Source: an uncultured Bacteroidales bacterium (lineage in GTDB: Bacteria > Bacteroidota > Bacteroidia > Bacteroidales > Bacteroidaceae). Taken from it: 34,589 bases of DNA. Below are positions 7,219-15,321 of the stretch, one piece after another. Position 1 is the stretch's first letter. Every line of letters begins with the position of its first letter. The stretch lies in the NCBI GenBank assembly GCA_945837185.1, contig CAMAMZ010000002.1, positions 1 through 34,589 of the forward strand. The letters are read 5' to 3'. The notes under the pieces were generated by a model. It made no database searches, was not told where the DNA came from, and saw only the letters and a program-made list of their open reading frames with translations. Made by a program: the position numbers and the translations under genes.

Positions 7219-8601
7219 TCAGTCAACCGCAAGAAGCAGGCATTGGCAAGTTGATGCTGTGATTCGACAAGGATGACTGATACGCTCGCCTACCACCCAA
7301 ATGATATGTCCTTGCGCATCTTCCACTACCAACTGACGTTGTTTGGCAAGCAAGTTCTTTTTTCTATCGGTCAGGAAATCGCTCACTAACTTAGAACCTG
7401 TCATCCCTAAAGGGACAAAGCGGTCGCCAGCCTGTAGTGTACGTACTTTCAGTGGAAAACGCACCGATGAAGCATCCAGGAATGCCCTATGGGGATTGCT
7501 ATCAAAAGAGAAGTCGCTATCTATCATCGTTAAGGATACATGAAACCGGCACTCGGGAGACTTGACAGGATATATGCCTGGTTCTGGAATCGTACATACT
7601 AAGGACGGGAGCGTTTGACGTTGTGCCATGATAAAGGCATCACGGTCTGTGATGACCACATATTTGTCTGCAACCCATTGTTTTCCACTCTTTGTTTGTT
7701 TGGCTTTATGACATGACAGGAACGAAGTCTGCATACTTTCCAACCACCTTGCCATTTCACCAATTTGCGTTGAGGAAAAACCGAAAGGTTGGAAACAACG
7801 CCAAAGAACATATTGTGGCGAGGCTACGGTATGGAGTTGTTCATACGACAAATGCCACATCTTCTCCCCACCCTCATGCCTTTGCACCAAACTGCAGGCG
7901 GCCGGAATGGCACTGTCGGCCATCTTCATTACCTCTGCCAGATGCTGTGACATGCGATGCACACTTTCCGTGACAGAGGGGTTCATTTCCTCCAATAAGG
8001 GCAGGAGTTGCAACCGCACCTTATTTCGTTTCACATCAGCCACAAGATTGCTACTATCGGTGACATACCGCTGATTACGACTTTCCAGATAGGCGAGCAA
8101 TGCCTTTTTTGACTCTTCCAACAAAGGGCGCACAATATGGCCACGTCGCGGAGCAATACCTGTCAATCCGTCAATACCGGTTCCTCTAATCATATTGAGC
8201 AGAACAGTTTCTATACTGTCCTCCCGATGATGGGCCACACAGATTTCGGCAGCCTTCATGTCATTGCGAAGCGTCTCAAAATAAGCATAGCGCAACTCAC
8301 GTGCGGCCATCTCTATACTCACACCATGCGTTTCTGCATAATACTTTGTATCAAAATGCACACGATGGAGGGGAATGCCTTCCTGTTTACAAAGCGTTAC
8401 ACAAAACTGCTCATCTGCATCGGACTCAGCTCCACGCAGGTGGAAATTGCAATGTATGGCCTCTATACGATAGCCCAGTTCCTTGAGCAGCAACAACAAC
8501 GCAACACTATCCGCTCCTCCAGAAAGCGCCACCAAGTGCACCTGCTCAAGGGAAAGCAGGTTATAACGGTTGATAAACGAACGAACACGATTACTCAACA
8601 T
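7219..8601 (-). CDS. tilS: tRNA(Ile)-lysidine synthase
   Basis: TilS attaches lysine to C34 of the tRNA-Ile with a CAU anticodon, so that it reads AUA. The N-terminal PP-loop ATPase domain carries SGGADS at 27-32, and NMIRGTGIDGLTG is also typical. A middle linker follows, then a C-terminal TilS domain (LQAGDRFVPLGMTGSKLVSDFL, and VGERISHPCRIT near the end). Length is 460 aa. I chose ATG 8601. A start at 8610 would be TTG and add only three residues. The gene overlaps the end of the upstream methyltransferase gene by 11 nt, so the two are surely co-transcribed. Confidence 0.95.
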   Translation of the reverse strand: MLSNRVRSFINRYNLLSLEQVHLVALSGGADSVALLLLLKELGYRIEAIHCNFHLRGAESDADEQFCVTLCKQEGIPLHRVHFDTKYYAETHGVSIEMAARELRYAYFETLRNDMKAAEICVAHHREDSIETVLLNMIRGTGIDGLTGIAPRRGHIVRPLLEESKKALLAYLESRNQRYVTDSSNLVADVKRNKVRLQLLPLLEEMNPSVTESVHRMSQHLAEVMKMADSAIPAACSLVQRHEGGEKMWHLSYEQLHTVASPQYVLWRCFQPFGFSSTQIGEMARWLESMQTSFLSCHKAKQTKSGKQWVADKYVVITDRDAFIMAQRQTLPSLVCTIPEPGIYPVKSPECRFHVSLTMIDSDFSFDSNPHRAFLDASSVRFPLKVRTLQAGDRFVPLGMTGSKLVSDFLTDRKKNLLAKQRQLVVEDAQGHIIWVVGERISHPCRITASTCQCLLLAVD

Positions 8602-9775
8602 ACAATACAAGTCCCTTCAGATATTCTCCCTCCGGGTGATAGATATTGATGGGATGGTCGGCCGGCTGATGCAACTGGTGCAAGATGCGGACATTACGGC
8701 CTGCCTGCGCAGCTGCTGTAAACACAGCATTGCGGAAGTTTTCCTTGCTCACCACCTGCGAACAACTGAACGTGAAGAGAATGCCTCCTTTGCGAATGCG
8801 TTCCAATCCCTTTACATTCAAACGTGTATATCCCTTGAGGGCATTATGTAAGGCAGCACGGTGCTTGGCAAATGCCGGAGGGTCAAGAATAATCAAGTCA
8901 TAAAGGTCGTCATGAGCATCAAGAAAACGGAAAGCATCATCGCAAAAGGCCTGATGACGGTTATCGCCGGGGAAGTTCATGGCAACATTACGATTCGTCA
9001 AATCAATTGCTTTGGCACTGCTATCCACGGAATGCACAAGGTGTGCCCCGCCTCTCATCGCATAGACAGAAAAGCCTCCTGTGTAGCAGAACATATTCAG
9101 CACCTGCTTGTCTTTGGCATACTGTTCCAAGAGCAAACGATTGTCGCGCTGGTCGACAAAGAAACCTGTTTTCTGGCCTTTGAGCCAATCCACGTGAAAA
9201 GCCAAGCCATTCTCGATAGCCCTGTTATCATCTATTCCACCGTAGAGGAAACCATTTTCCTGGCCCAGACCAGCCTTGAAAGGAAGAGTTGTTTCACTCT
9301 TATAAAAAATATTGTCTATACGGTGACCCATCACTTGTATCAACGCTTCGCATACCATCATGCGACAGCAATGCATGCCTACACTATGTGCTTGCATAAC
9401 AGCCGTACGGCCATAACAGTCGATTACAAGACCGGGAAGGTTATCCCCTTCGCCATGCACCAAACGATAAGTATCATTCTGCGGATTACCGGCTATGCCA
9501 ATCCGTTCACGCATAGCCAAGGCAGACTGCAGGCGAGCTGCAAAGAAAGCAGTATCTATCGCTTCCTGTTTAAAAGTCAACACACGTACGGCTATAGACC
9601 CAATCTGATAATGGCCGGCTGCAATCCATTCGCCCGCAGCTGTCAGCACATCAACAACATCTCCCTCTTCAATGCCTTCGTCCATGCGTTGAATGGCTCC
9701 TGAAAAAATCCAGGGATGAAAACGTTGCAGACTCTCTTCCTTTCCTTTCTTCAAAATAATGGTGCGGCGACTCAT
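8591..9775 (-). CDS. rlmI: Class I SAM-dependent 23S rRNA methyltransferase, RlmI-like
   Basis: RlmI methylates C1962 of 23S rRNA (m5C) in E. coli; homologous activity is inferred here. A PUA RNA-binding domain lies at the N-terminus (RTIILKKGKEESLQRFHPWIFSGAI). A Rossmann methyltransferase follows, with the SAM motif LNMFCYTGGF and the catalytic-loop region DLIILDPPAF. The end, YHPEGEYLKGLVLYVE, is typical of the family. ATG 9775 gives 394 aa, close to the usual length. An earlier in-frame ATG at 9814 would add 13 unconserved residues. It lies 83 nt after the exonuclease gene and overlaps tilS, forming an RNA-maturation group on this strand. Confidence 0.9.
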   Translation of the reverse strand: MSRRTIILKKGKEESLQRFHPWIFSGAIQRMDEGIEEGDVVDVLTAAGEWIAAGHYQIGSIAVRVLTFKQEAIDTAFFAARLQSALAMRERIGIAGNPQNDTYRLVHGEGDNLPGLVIDCYGRTAVMQAHSVGMHCCRMMVCEALIQVMGHRIDNIFYKSETTLPFKAGLGQENGFLYGGIDDNRAIENGLAFHVDWLKGQKTGFFVDQRDNRLLLEQYAKDKQVLNMFCYTGGFSVYAMRGGAHLVHSVDSSAKAIDLTNRNVAMNFPGDNRHQAFCDDAFRFLDAHDDLYDLIILDPPAFAKHRAALHNALKGYTRLNVKGLERIRKGGILFTFSCSQVVSKENFRNAVFTAAAQAGRNVRILHQLHQPADHPINIYHPEGEYLKGLVLYVE

Positions 9776-9858
9776 GGCGTTACCGCTCAATGGCTGATGG
9801 TGGTTGGGTGTCATATTCTGTGATTAAACATTTACCTTATTTATTATATTACCCCATA

Positions 9859-10518
9859 TTAGTTGACAGGCTCTTCTGCAGATGCCTTTTCTTTCAGTTC
9901 GGGCGTAACTACCACATAGTCGTAATCACCTGTTGCCGTCAGACTGAGGATTTCATCATAAATCAGTATGCACGACCATGCATCGATGGCAGCATATTCC
10001 TTTTGCTTTTCGGTCAGCACGTCAGCCTCCCAATTAGAGAGGCGCTGCCGTTTGCAAATGCGTTGATGAAAAAGATTGGCATATAGTTTTTGCAACGACA
10101 TATCTTGAATGCCAACCTTGCCCACCATTTGTTGCAAATCGATGAAACGGCCAGGCTTAAAAGGTGCCCTTTCATGAAGGGCACGCAAATCATTTTGCAG
10201 CGAAAGTCCTACCATAGGAACCTGTTTGTTTTCAAGCAAACGAATAAGACAGGGTGGTAGACCTATGAAATTGAGACGGAAAAGAAAACAGATATCTTGG
10301 GTAGCCACTTGCAACAACGAAACCTTATAGGTATGGCCTTTACGAAATGCCGGCCGTGTTTCAGAATCAATACCTATTATAGGTTGGCTAAGCAAATAGT
10401 CAACAGCTCTCTCAGCCTCTCCCTCGCTCAGTATAGTGATGATACGGCCCGAATATTTGACAACGGGCAACTTGGCAATCAGCTGCTTGTCAAACTTATT
10501 GTAAATCGTTCTTTTCAT
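9859..10518 (-). CDS. 3'-5' exonuclease, RNase D-like DEDDy fold
   Basis: This looks like a single-domain DEDDy exonuclease acting on RNA or DNA 3' ends. Counting from ATG 10518 (219 aa), ExoI has Asp51 and Glu53 (GIDSET), ExoII has Asp110 (GLSLQNDLRAL), and ExoIII has Tyr175 and Asp179 (YAAIDAWS). All four acidic residues and the tyrosine are kept. There is no HRDC domain, so it is not a full RNase D, and whether the substrate is RNA or DNA is open. The upstream 23 codons up to 10587 are rejected because a -7 promoter box lies inside them. It leads the exonuclease-rlmI-tilS group. Confidence 0.88.
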   Translation of the reverse strand: MKRTIYNKFDKQLIAKLPVVKYSGRIITILSEGEAERAVDYLLSQPIIGIDSETRPAFRKGHTYKVSLLQVATQDICFLFRLNFIGLPPCLIRLLENKQVPMVGLSLQNDLRALHERAPFKPGRFIDLQQMVGKVGIQDMSLQKLYANLFHQRICKRQRLSNWEADVLTEKQKEYAAIDAWSCILIYDEILSLTATGDYDYVVVTPELKEKASAEEPVN

Positions 10519-10526
10519 TACAACGG

Positions 10527-10534
10527 CAAAGTTA
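10527..10534 (-). promoter_or_regulatory. -7 promoter box of the exonuclease gene, 8 nt from the start codon
   Basis: The minus-strand reading is TAACTTTG, a perfect TAnnTTTG. Eight bases separate it from the ATG at 10518, so the leader should be only a few nucleotides. I find no -33 TTTG at the usual distance. Confidence 0.5.
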
Positions 10535-10631
10535 AGTATAAAATTTGAAAAAAGGGTTGCCCTTCCCTCACTTTCTGATTTGCACAAATAAAAAAAAGGA
10601 GGAATCCTGTCGTAATATGAGTTTTTTGCCG

Positions 10632-10639
10632 TATTTTTG
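10632..10639 (+). promoter_or_regulatory. -7 promoter box of ftsK
   Basis: TATTTTTG matches TAnnTTTG. The start should lie near 10644, giving a leader of about 60 nt before ATG 10705. The -33 region has no TTTG. Confidence 0.45.
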
Positions 10640-10704
10640 CACTCGAAATATACACCAGAAACTTATAGTAGAAGAAATTCTTATAACGCAGAATAGCATC
10701 AAGA

Positions 10705-13179
10705 ATGGCAAGAAAGACAAAAGAAACAAAAAAAACAAGATTCAGCGAGGTCATCGGCTTAGTGGGAGTTTTCAGTAGGGAGAAGGCTGACTTTCCAATG
10801 GGTATCGTATTGATAGCCATATCTATCCTGATGTTCATTTCCATGATTTCATACCTCACAACGGGGCAAGCCGACCAAAGTATTTTGGAAAATCTGCGCC
10901 CTGGAGAATGGATGAACACGGAGCGCGCCTTTGCCAACAAATGTGGCTCGATAGGTGCGATTGTTGCCTATTGGCTGATAACTTCTAACTTCGGATTGGC
11001 ATCTTTCGCTGTACCGGTGTTTTTATTCATGGTATCGCTCCGCCTGTTGGGTGCCTATCATGTGAACCTATGGAAATGGTTTTTAGCTTTGTCTATAGCC
11101 ATGGTATGGGCCTCTGTTACCTTTGCCAAATTTCTGACCCCTATTATGGGAAGTCTGATTTATTGTCCGGGGGGAAATCATGGCTTATATATTGTGCAGC
11201 AACTGGAAGCATTGCTGGGAGCCCCAGGGCTTACAGCCATATTACTGGTAACGGCAATCATCTACCTCACCTGTGTGAGTGCTGAAACCATACAGATTAT
11301 CCGCCATTGCCTCAATCCTGTAGGTTACCTCACTTCAAAGGTGAAACTCACGATTGCCGACAATCTGTCGGAACCCATCATTAAAGAGGAGGATTCTTAC
11401 ACCGATAGTCAAACTGAAGAAGAGCCTGTTTCGACAGTATTGGATCTTACACCAGAGAACGCAATAGACGACAAGAGCCAGGATGGGCTTAACACTGAGA
11501 GCGATGGGAACGTGAACACCCCATCTGCTTCTGCCCTTCATGACCCTGAGGCCAAGAATCCATCTTCCGCTGAAAACAAGTTGACAGTAGAAGTTGCTCC
11601 CAATGAGGAGAAAGGCAAAGGAAGCATGAAAACAGCGGAAGAGATTCGGAAAACACCGATTGATCCAAGGGAACCTTTCACAAAGTATAAGTTACCTTCT
11701 CTCTCATTGCTGAAAACCTATGATAATGATGGCACTCCAGAGATAGACATGGAGGAAATAAAGGCCAACAACGCACATATTGTGAAGGTTTTGGGCACCT
11801 TTGGTGTTACGATTAAGGAGATTAAGGCAACGGTAGGCCCCACCATTACCCTTTACGAGATTACGCCTGGAGAGGGTATTCGCATCTCTAAGATACGAAA
11901 TCTGGAAGATGACATTGCACTCAGTCTGTCAGCCCTCGGCATACGTATCATTGCGCCCATACCGGGAAAGGGTACTATTGGTATTGAGGTTCCCAATAAA
12001 AAGAAGAATATCGTTTCGATGGAGAGTGTGCTTGGAACCAAGAAGTTCAGAGAGACACAGATGGAACTGCCTATTGCCTTGGGCAAGACCATTACCAACG
12101 AAGTGTTTATGGTGGACCTTGTTAAGTTGCCACACTTATTAGTGGCTGGTGCCACAGGACAAGGAAAGTCTGTAGGCCTCAACGCCATTATCACCTCCCT
12201 GCTTTATAAGAAGCACCCTAACGAACTGAAGTTTGTGCTCATTGATCCGAAGAAGGTAGAATTTTCTGTTTATAACAAGATAGCCCCGCATTTTATGGCC
12301 AGTTTGCCAGAGAATGAAGAGGAGCCCATTATCACGGATGTACAGAAAGTGGTGCGCACGCTGAGTTCGTTGTGCAAGTTGATGGACAGACGCTATGATT
12401 TGCTGAAGATGGCAGGCGTCAACAAGATTAAAGACTATAACGCCAAATACCTTAACCATCAGCTCGACCTCACCAAAGGTCATGAGTACATGCCCTATAT
12501 TGTAGTGATTATCGACGAGTTTGGCGACCTGATTATGACGGCTGGGAAAGAAGTGGAAATGCCTATAGCACGCATTGCCCAATTGGCTCGTGCCGTGGGT
12601 ATTCACATGGTGATAGCCACACAACGACCCACCACCAGTATTATTACTGGAAACATCAAGGCTAACTTCCCGGGTAGAATGGCTTTCCGCGTAGGAGCAC
12701 AGATTGACTCTCGTACCATTCTGGACAGGAAAGGTGCCGAGCAACTTGTGGGTCGAGGAGATATGCTTTTCCTGAATGGTTCGGAACCCATCCGTGTGCA
12801 ATGTGCCTTTGTCGACACACCGGAGATTGTCAACATCAATGATTATGTTGCCGACCAGCCCGGTCCTGTAGAGCCACTTGAATTGCCAGAACCCACTGAT
12901 GAAGCGCAAAATGGCAAGGGTGGCATGGGCGATGGTGCATCACTCAGTTCATTGGATCCTCTTTTTGAAGAGGCCGCACATGCTATTGTTGTAACCCAAC
13001 AGGGGTCTACCAGTATGATTCAGCGACGCTTCTCCATTGGCTATAACAGAGCGGGCAGACTGATGGACCAATTGGAAAAAGCAGGTATTGTGGGTGCCGC
13101 TATGGGTGCCAAACCCAGAGAGGTACTGATTGCCGATGATAGTCAACTGAATGAGATTTTATCAAAGTTAAGATCATGA
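10705..13179 (+). CDS. ftsK: DNA translocase FtsK/SpoIIIE
   Basis: FtsK is a septum-anchored motor that pumps chromosomal DNA during division and activates dimer resolution. The 824-aa protein has about four membrane segments (about residues 35-185), then a Lys/Glu/Ser-rich linker (about 215-320) that is much shorter than in E. coli. The alpha/beta motor domain carries Walker A GATGQGKS (about 482-489) and Walker B VVIIDEFGDL. The C-terminal gamma winged helix (VVTQQGSTSMIQRRFSIGYNR) reads polar DNA signals. The stop overlaps the lolA-like start by ATGA. It is preceded by a Bacteroidota -7 box and diverges from the exonuclease gene. Confidence 0.96.
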   Translation: MARKTKETKKTRFSEVIGLVGVFSREKADFPMGIVLIAISILMFISMISYLTTGQADQSILENLRPGEWMNTERAFANKCGSIGAIVAYWLITSNFGLASFAVPVFLFMVSLRLLGAYHVNLWKWFLALSIAMVWASVTFAKFLTPIMGSLIYCPGGNHGLYIVQQLEALLGAPGLTAILLVTAIIYLTCVSAETIQIIRHCLNPVGYLTSKVKLTIADNLSEPIIKEEDSYTDSQTEEEPVSTVLDLTPENAIDDKSQDGLNTESDGNVNTPSASALHDPEAKNPSSAENKLTVEVAPNEEKGKGSMKTAEEIRKTPIDPREPFTKYKLPSLSLLKTYDNDGTPEIDMEEIKANNAHIVKVLGTFGVTIKEIKATVGPTITLYEITPGEGIRISKIRNLEDDIALSLSALGIRIIAPIPGKGTIGIEVPNKKKNIVSMESVLGTKKFRETQMELPIALGKTITNEVFMVDLVKLPHLLVAGATGQGKSVGLNAIITSLLYKKHPNELKFVLIDPKKVEFSVYNKIAPHFMASLPENEEEPIITDVQKVVRTLSSLCKLMDRRYDLLKMAGVNKIKDYNAKYLNHQLDLTKGHEYMPYIVVIIDEFGDLIMTAGKEVEMPIARIAQLARAVGIHMVIATQRPTTSIITGNIKANFPGRMAFRVGAQIDSRTILDRKGAEQLVGRGDMLFLNGSEPIRVQCAFVDTPEIVNINDYVADQPGPVEPLELPEPTDEAQNGKGGMGDGASLSSLDPLFEEAAHAIVVTQQGSTSMIQRRFSIGYNRAGRLMDQLEKAGIVGAAMGAKPREVLIADDSQLNEILSKLRS

Positions 13180-13787
13180 GAAAATTTGTTGTTCTTTTTA
13201 TGGGATGGCTTTTGGGCATCACACTCTGTGCCCAAAATGCTACCGAGGCACGAAAAATCCTCGACAAGACAGCATCTATCGTTGCTGCCAAGGGTGGCGC
13301 AAGTGCACAGTTCACATTAACAAATAAAAAATTAGGTTCCGTTAGCGGTAGCTTATCGTTCAAGGGGCGCATGTTTCATGCCACTACCCCATCCACCCTT
13401 GTATGGTATAATGGCAAGACACAGTGGAGCTATGTTGTGGCCAATGAGGAGGTTAACGTGACAACACCCTCGGAGGCACAGCAGCTAAAGATGAATCCCT
13501 ATCATTTTCTGCATCTCTACAAGTCGGGGTATACACTGGGCATGACAGAAAAGTCTACTGGCTACTGGGTACATCTATTGGCACAAAACAAGCAAAAGAG
13601 TGTGCAAGAGGTTTATATCTTGATACATAAAAAATCCTATAAACCAAGCATCGTGAAGATGCGCCAGACTAACGACTGGACAACCATTACCATCAGTAAT
13701 TTTAAGGCCAAGAACCTTCCCAATAGCACATTCACTTTTCCGGCCAAGGATTTTCCCCAGGCTGAAGTGATAGACTTGAGAAAATAG
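13176..13787 (+). CDS. LolA-like outer-membrane lipoprotein carrier protein
   Basis: LolA ferries lipoproteins through the periplasm from LolCDE to the outer membrane. The 203-aa protein begins with a signal peptide (1 to about 19, cut near CAQ). It has the LolA-type beta-rich core, with hydrophobic strands such as GSLSFKGRMFHAT and VWYNGKTQWSYV and the later segment SNFKAKNLPNSTFTFPAKDFP. LolA-like proteins diverge strongly, so the call rests on fold-type pattern, length and its common position after ftsK in Bacteroidota. Its ATG overlaps the ftsK stop, implying coupled translation. It converges on the HPPK-like gene with a 20-nt gap. Confidence 0.82.
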   Translation: MRKFVVLFMGWLLGITLCAQNATEARKILDKTASIVAAKGGASAQFTLTNKKLGSVSGSLSFKGRMFHATTPSTLVWYNGKTQWSYVVANEEVNVTTPSEAQQLKMNPYHFLHLYKSGYTLGMTEKSTGYWVHLLAQNKQKSVQEVYILIHKKSYKPSIVKMRQTNDWTTITISNFKAKNLPNSTFTFPAKDFPQAEVIDLRK

Positions 13788-13807
13788 AGTTCCTCATTTT
13801 TACACTG

Positions 13808-14221
13808 TTACCATTCGAACGGCATACTTTGGAGTAGCGTCCTCACATAAGGACGGCTCCAGTCTGCCTGATGGTATCGTTGGGATTGAAATGCCAGGAT
13901 ATCCAAGTCAATAACAACATAGCCGCATTTCCTATCCTCCCTGCTGGAACCCATTGCACATTCCATCTCTTTTAATACCGCATGCAATGCTTCATAGGTG
14001 GTATTCTCTACTGCTAACACTACCAGCATATTGCAGAAAGAAGGAGCCTCCATGCCTACGGCCTCTGTCTCTAAGATGTCGCTTTCCCATACCACATGCC
14101 ACCGTTGGCGCAATTGCGCTACAGCATACGACAAATGATGCCATTTGTCGACATTCGAGCCTAAAGCCAAAAGTACCCTCTTAGGGTCTTTCAAAGTTGA
14201 TTTAACTTGCAGGGTAGTCAT
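13808..14221 (-). CDS. Short HPPK-like protein (dihydropteridine pyrophosphokinase family), 137 aa
   Basis: The N-terminal VLLALGSNV (17-24) and the metal-binding pair Asp105 and Asp107 (VVIDLDIL) mark the HPPK family, which makes 6-hydroxymethylpterin diphosphate for folate synthesis. It is shorter than usual (E. coli HPPK is about 159 aa). The family signature RxxGPRxxDLD is altered: here the stretch reads DRKCGYVVIDLD, so the Gly-Pro-Arg part is missing. The C-terminal segment after the aspartates is also short. It may be a divergent or specialised paralogue rather than the main folK. I chose ATG 14221 because a -7 promoter box lies within the 16 codons upstream of it. Confidence 0.7.
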   Translation of the reverse strand: MTTLQVKSTLKDPKRVLLALGSNVDKWHHLSYAVAQLRQRWHVVWESDILETEAVGMEAPSFCNMLVVLAVENTTYEALHAVLKEMECAMGSSREDRKCGYVVIDLDILAFQSQRYHQADWSRPYVRTLLQSMPFEW

Positions 14222-14229
14222 TTCACATA

Positions 14230-14237
14230 CAAAGTTA
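14230..14237 (-). promoter_or_regulatory. -7 promoter box of the HPPK-like gene, 8 nt from the start codon
   Basis: The minus-strand reading is TAACTTTG, followed by TATGTGAA and then ATG 14221. The leader is predicted to be a few nucleotides at most. No -33 TTTG is seen. Confidence 0.5.
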
Positions 14238-14330
14238 AGGAAAAACTTAAAGTATGATAACTTTTTCACCTTTTTTATTATTATCCGTTAAAACTCCTTC
14301 CGCACTTCTTACTATTACGATGAATATCCG

Positions 14331-14338
14331 TAATTTTG
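14331..14338 (+). promoter_or_regulatory. -7 promoter box of the LysM glucosaminidase gene
   Basis: TAATTTTG matches TAnnTTTG, 13 nt before ATG 14352 and 19 nt before the alternative ATG 14358. The leader is therefore very short. No -33 TTTG is evident. Confidence 0.45.
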
Positions 14339-14351
14339 TATCGCAAGTGAG

Positions 14352-15278
14352 ATGATAATGAAAAGATTACTGTTCTTCGTTTTAATCGTCAGTTTCGTGC
14401 TTGTTCCTACTATGGGACAAACACGCAAGAACGGACAATACCAGAATTATATCAATCAATATAAAGATTTAGCCATCGAGCAGATGGTTAGATACCGTAT
14501 TCCGGCCAGTATCACTTTGGCACAAGGCTTATTGGAAAGTGGTGCCGGCATGAGTGAATTGGCACGTAAAGGCAACAATCACTTCGGTATTAAATGCCAC
14601 GACTGGACGGGAGCCACCACCTATCACGATGATGATGAGCGAGGTGAATGTTTCAGAGCTTATAAGAATGTACGTGAGAGTTATGAAGACCATAGCCGTT
14701 TTCTTACAGGAGGTCAACGGTACAGACGTCTTTTTTCGCTCAGACGAACAGATTATAAAGGATGGGCTTATGGGCTGAAGGCCTGTGGCTATGCTACCAA
14801 TCCCCAATATGCCCAAAAGCTCATTGGCATTATTGAACTATACCAACTTGACAAATATGACCACGCTACGCATTATGACCACTTCATGGCCAAACATGCG
14901 GGGCAAGACCAACTGTATACCCAAGGCGGCACGCTTCATCCGATATATCTCTACAACAAGAACTATTACATCTATGCCCGTGAAGGTGACACCTTCAAAT
15001 CTATCGGTAAAGAAATTGGCATTAGCTATCGTGCAATCGCCAAATACAATGAACGTGACAAGAAGGATGTGCTACACAAGGGAGAGATTATTTACCTGAA
15101 GAAGAAGCAGAAGAAAGCTCCAAAGAACTTCAAAGGCACGCCACATGTGGTGAGAGCAGGAGAAAGTTTGTATGACATTGCCCAGAAATACGGTATCCGT
15201 CTGAAGAGTCTCTATAAGATGAACAATCTGGATGCCACCTATCAGGTGCGTGTAGGAGATACATTAAGAGTGCGCTGA
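14352..15278 (+). CDS. Secreted glucosaminidase with two LysM domains, 308 aa
   Basis: The enzyme should cleave peptidoglycan glycan strands between GlcNAc and MurNAc in the periplasm, in wall turnover or daughter-cell separation. A signal peptide (1 to about 24, ending MGQ) precedes a GH73-type glucosaminidase domain (about 30-175; SITLAQGLLESGAG supplies the catalytic Glu, followed by GNNHFGIKC). Two LysM wall-binding modules come after: about 208-253 (YIYAREGDTFKSIGKEIG) and about 264-307 (HVVRAGESLYDIAQKYG). Start codons at 14352 and 14358 (Met3) are both possible. MKRLLFFVL from Met3 is the more usual signal-peptide start. It is divergent from the HPPK-like gene. Confidence 0.92.
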   Translation: MIMKRLLFFVLIVSFVLVPTMGQTRKNGQYQNYINQYKDLAIEQMVRYRIPASITLAQGLLESGAGMSELARKGNNHFGIKCHDWTGATTYHDDDERGECFRAYKNVRESYEDHSRFLTGGQRYRRLFSLRRTDYKGWAYGLKACGYATNPQYAQKLIGIIELYQLDKYDHATHYDHFMAKHAGQDQLYTQGGTLHPIYLYNKNYYIYAREGDTFKSIGKEIGISYRAIAKYNERDKKDVLHKGEIIYLKKKQKKAPKNFKGTPHVVRAGESLYDIAQKYGIRLKSLYKMNNLDATYQVRVGDTLRVR

Positions 15279-15291
15279 TGGGGCGCACTCT
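15267..15291 (+). terminator. Terminator-like hairpin spanning the glucosaminidase stop codon
   Basis: AGAGTGCGC (15267-15275) pairs with GCGCACTCT (15283-15291) over 9 bp, and the stop TGA lies in the 7-nt loop. No U-tract follows. A second, weaker hairpin with a U-tract at 15329-15346 may complete termination. Confidence 0.4.
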
Positions 15292-15321
15292 CACAAAAAC
15301 CTTTAGGCAATAACAAAATGC

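Noticed and set aside
8861..9703. Plus-strand open frame of 280 codons opposite the RlmI-like gene
   Set aside because: It is antisense to a gene with clear PUA and methyltransferase motifs and shows no recognisable domain.
12139..12909. Minus-strand open frame of 256 codons opposite the ftsK motor domain
   Set aside because: The opposite strand encodes Walker A and B of FtsK. The antisense product is His-rich and lacks motifs.
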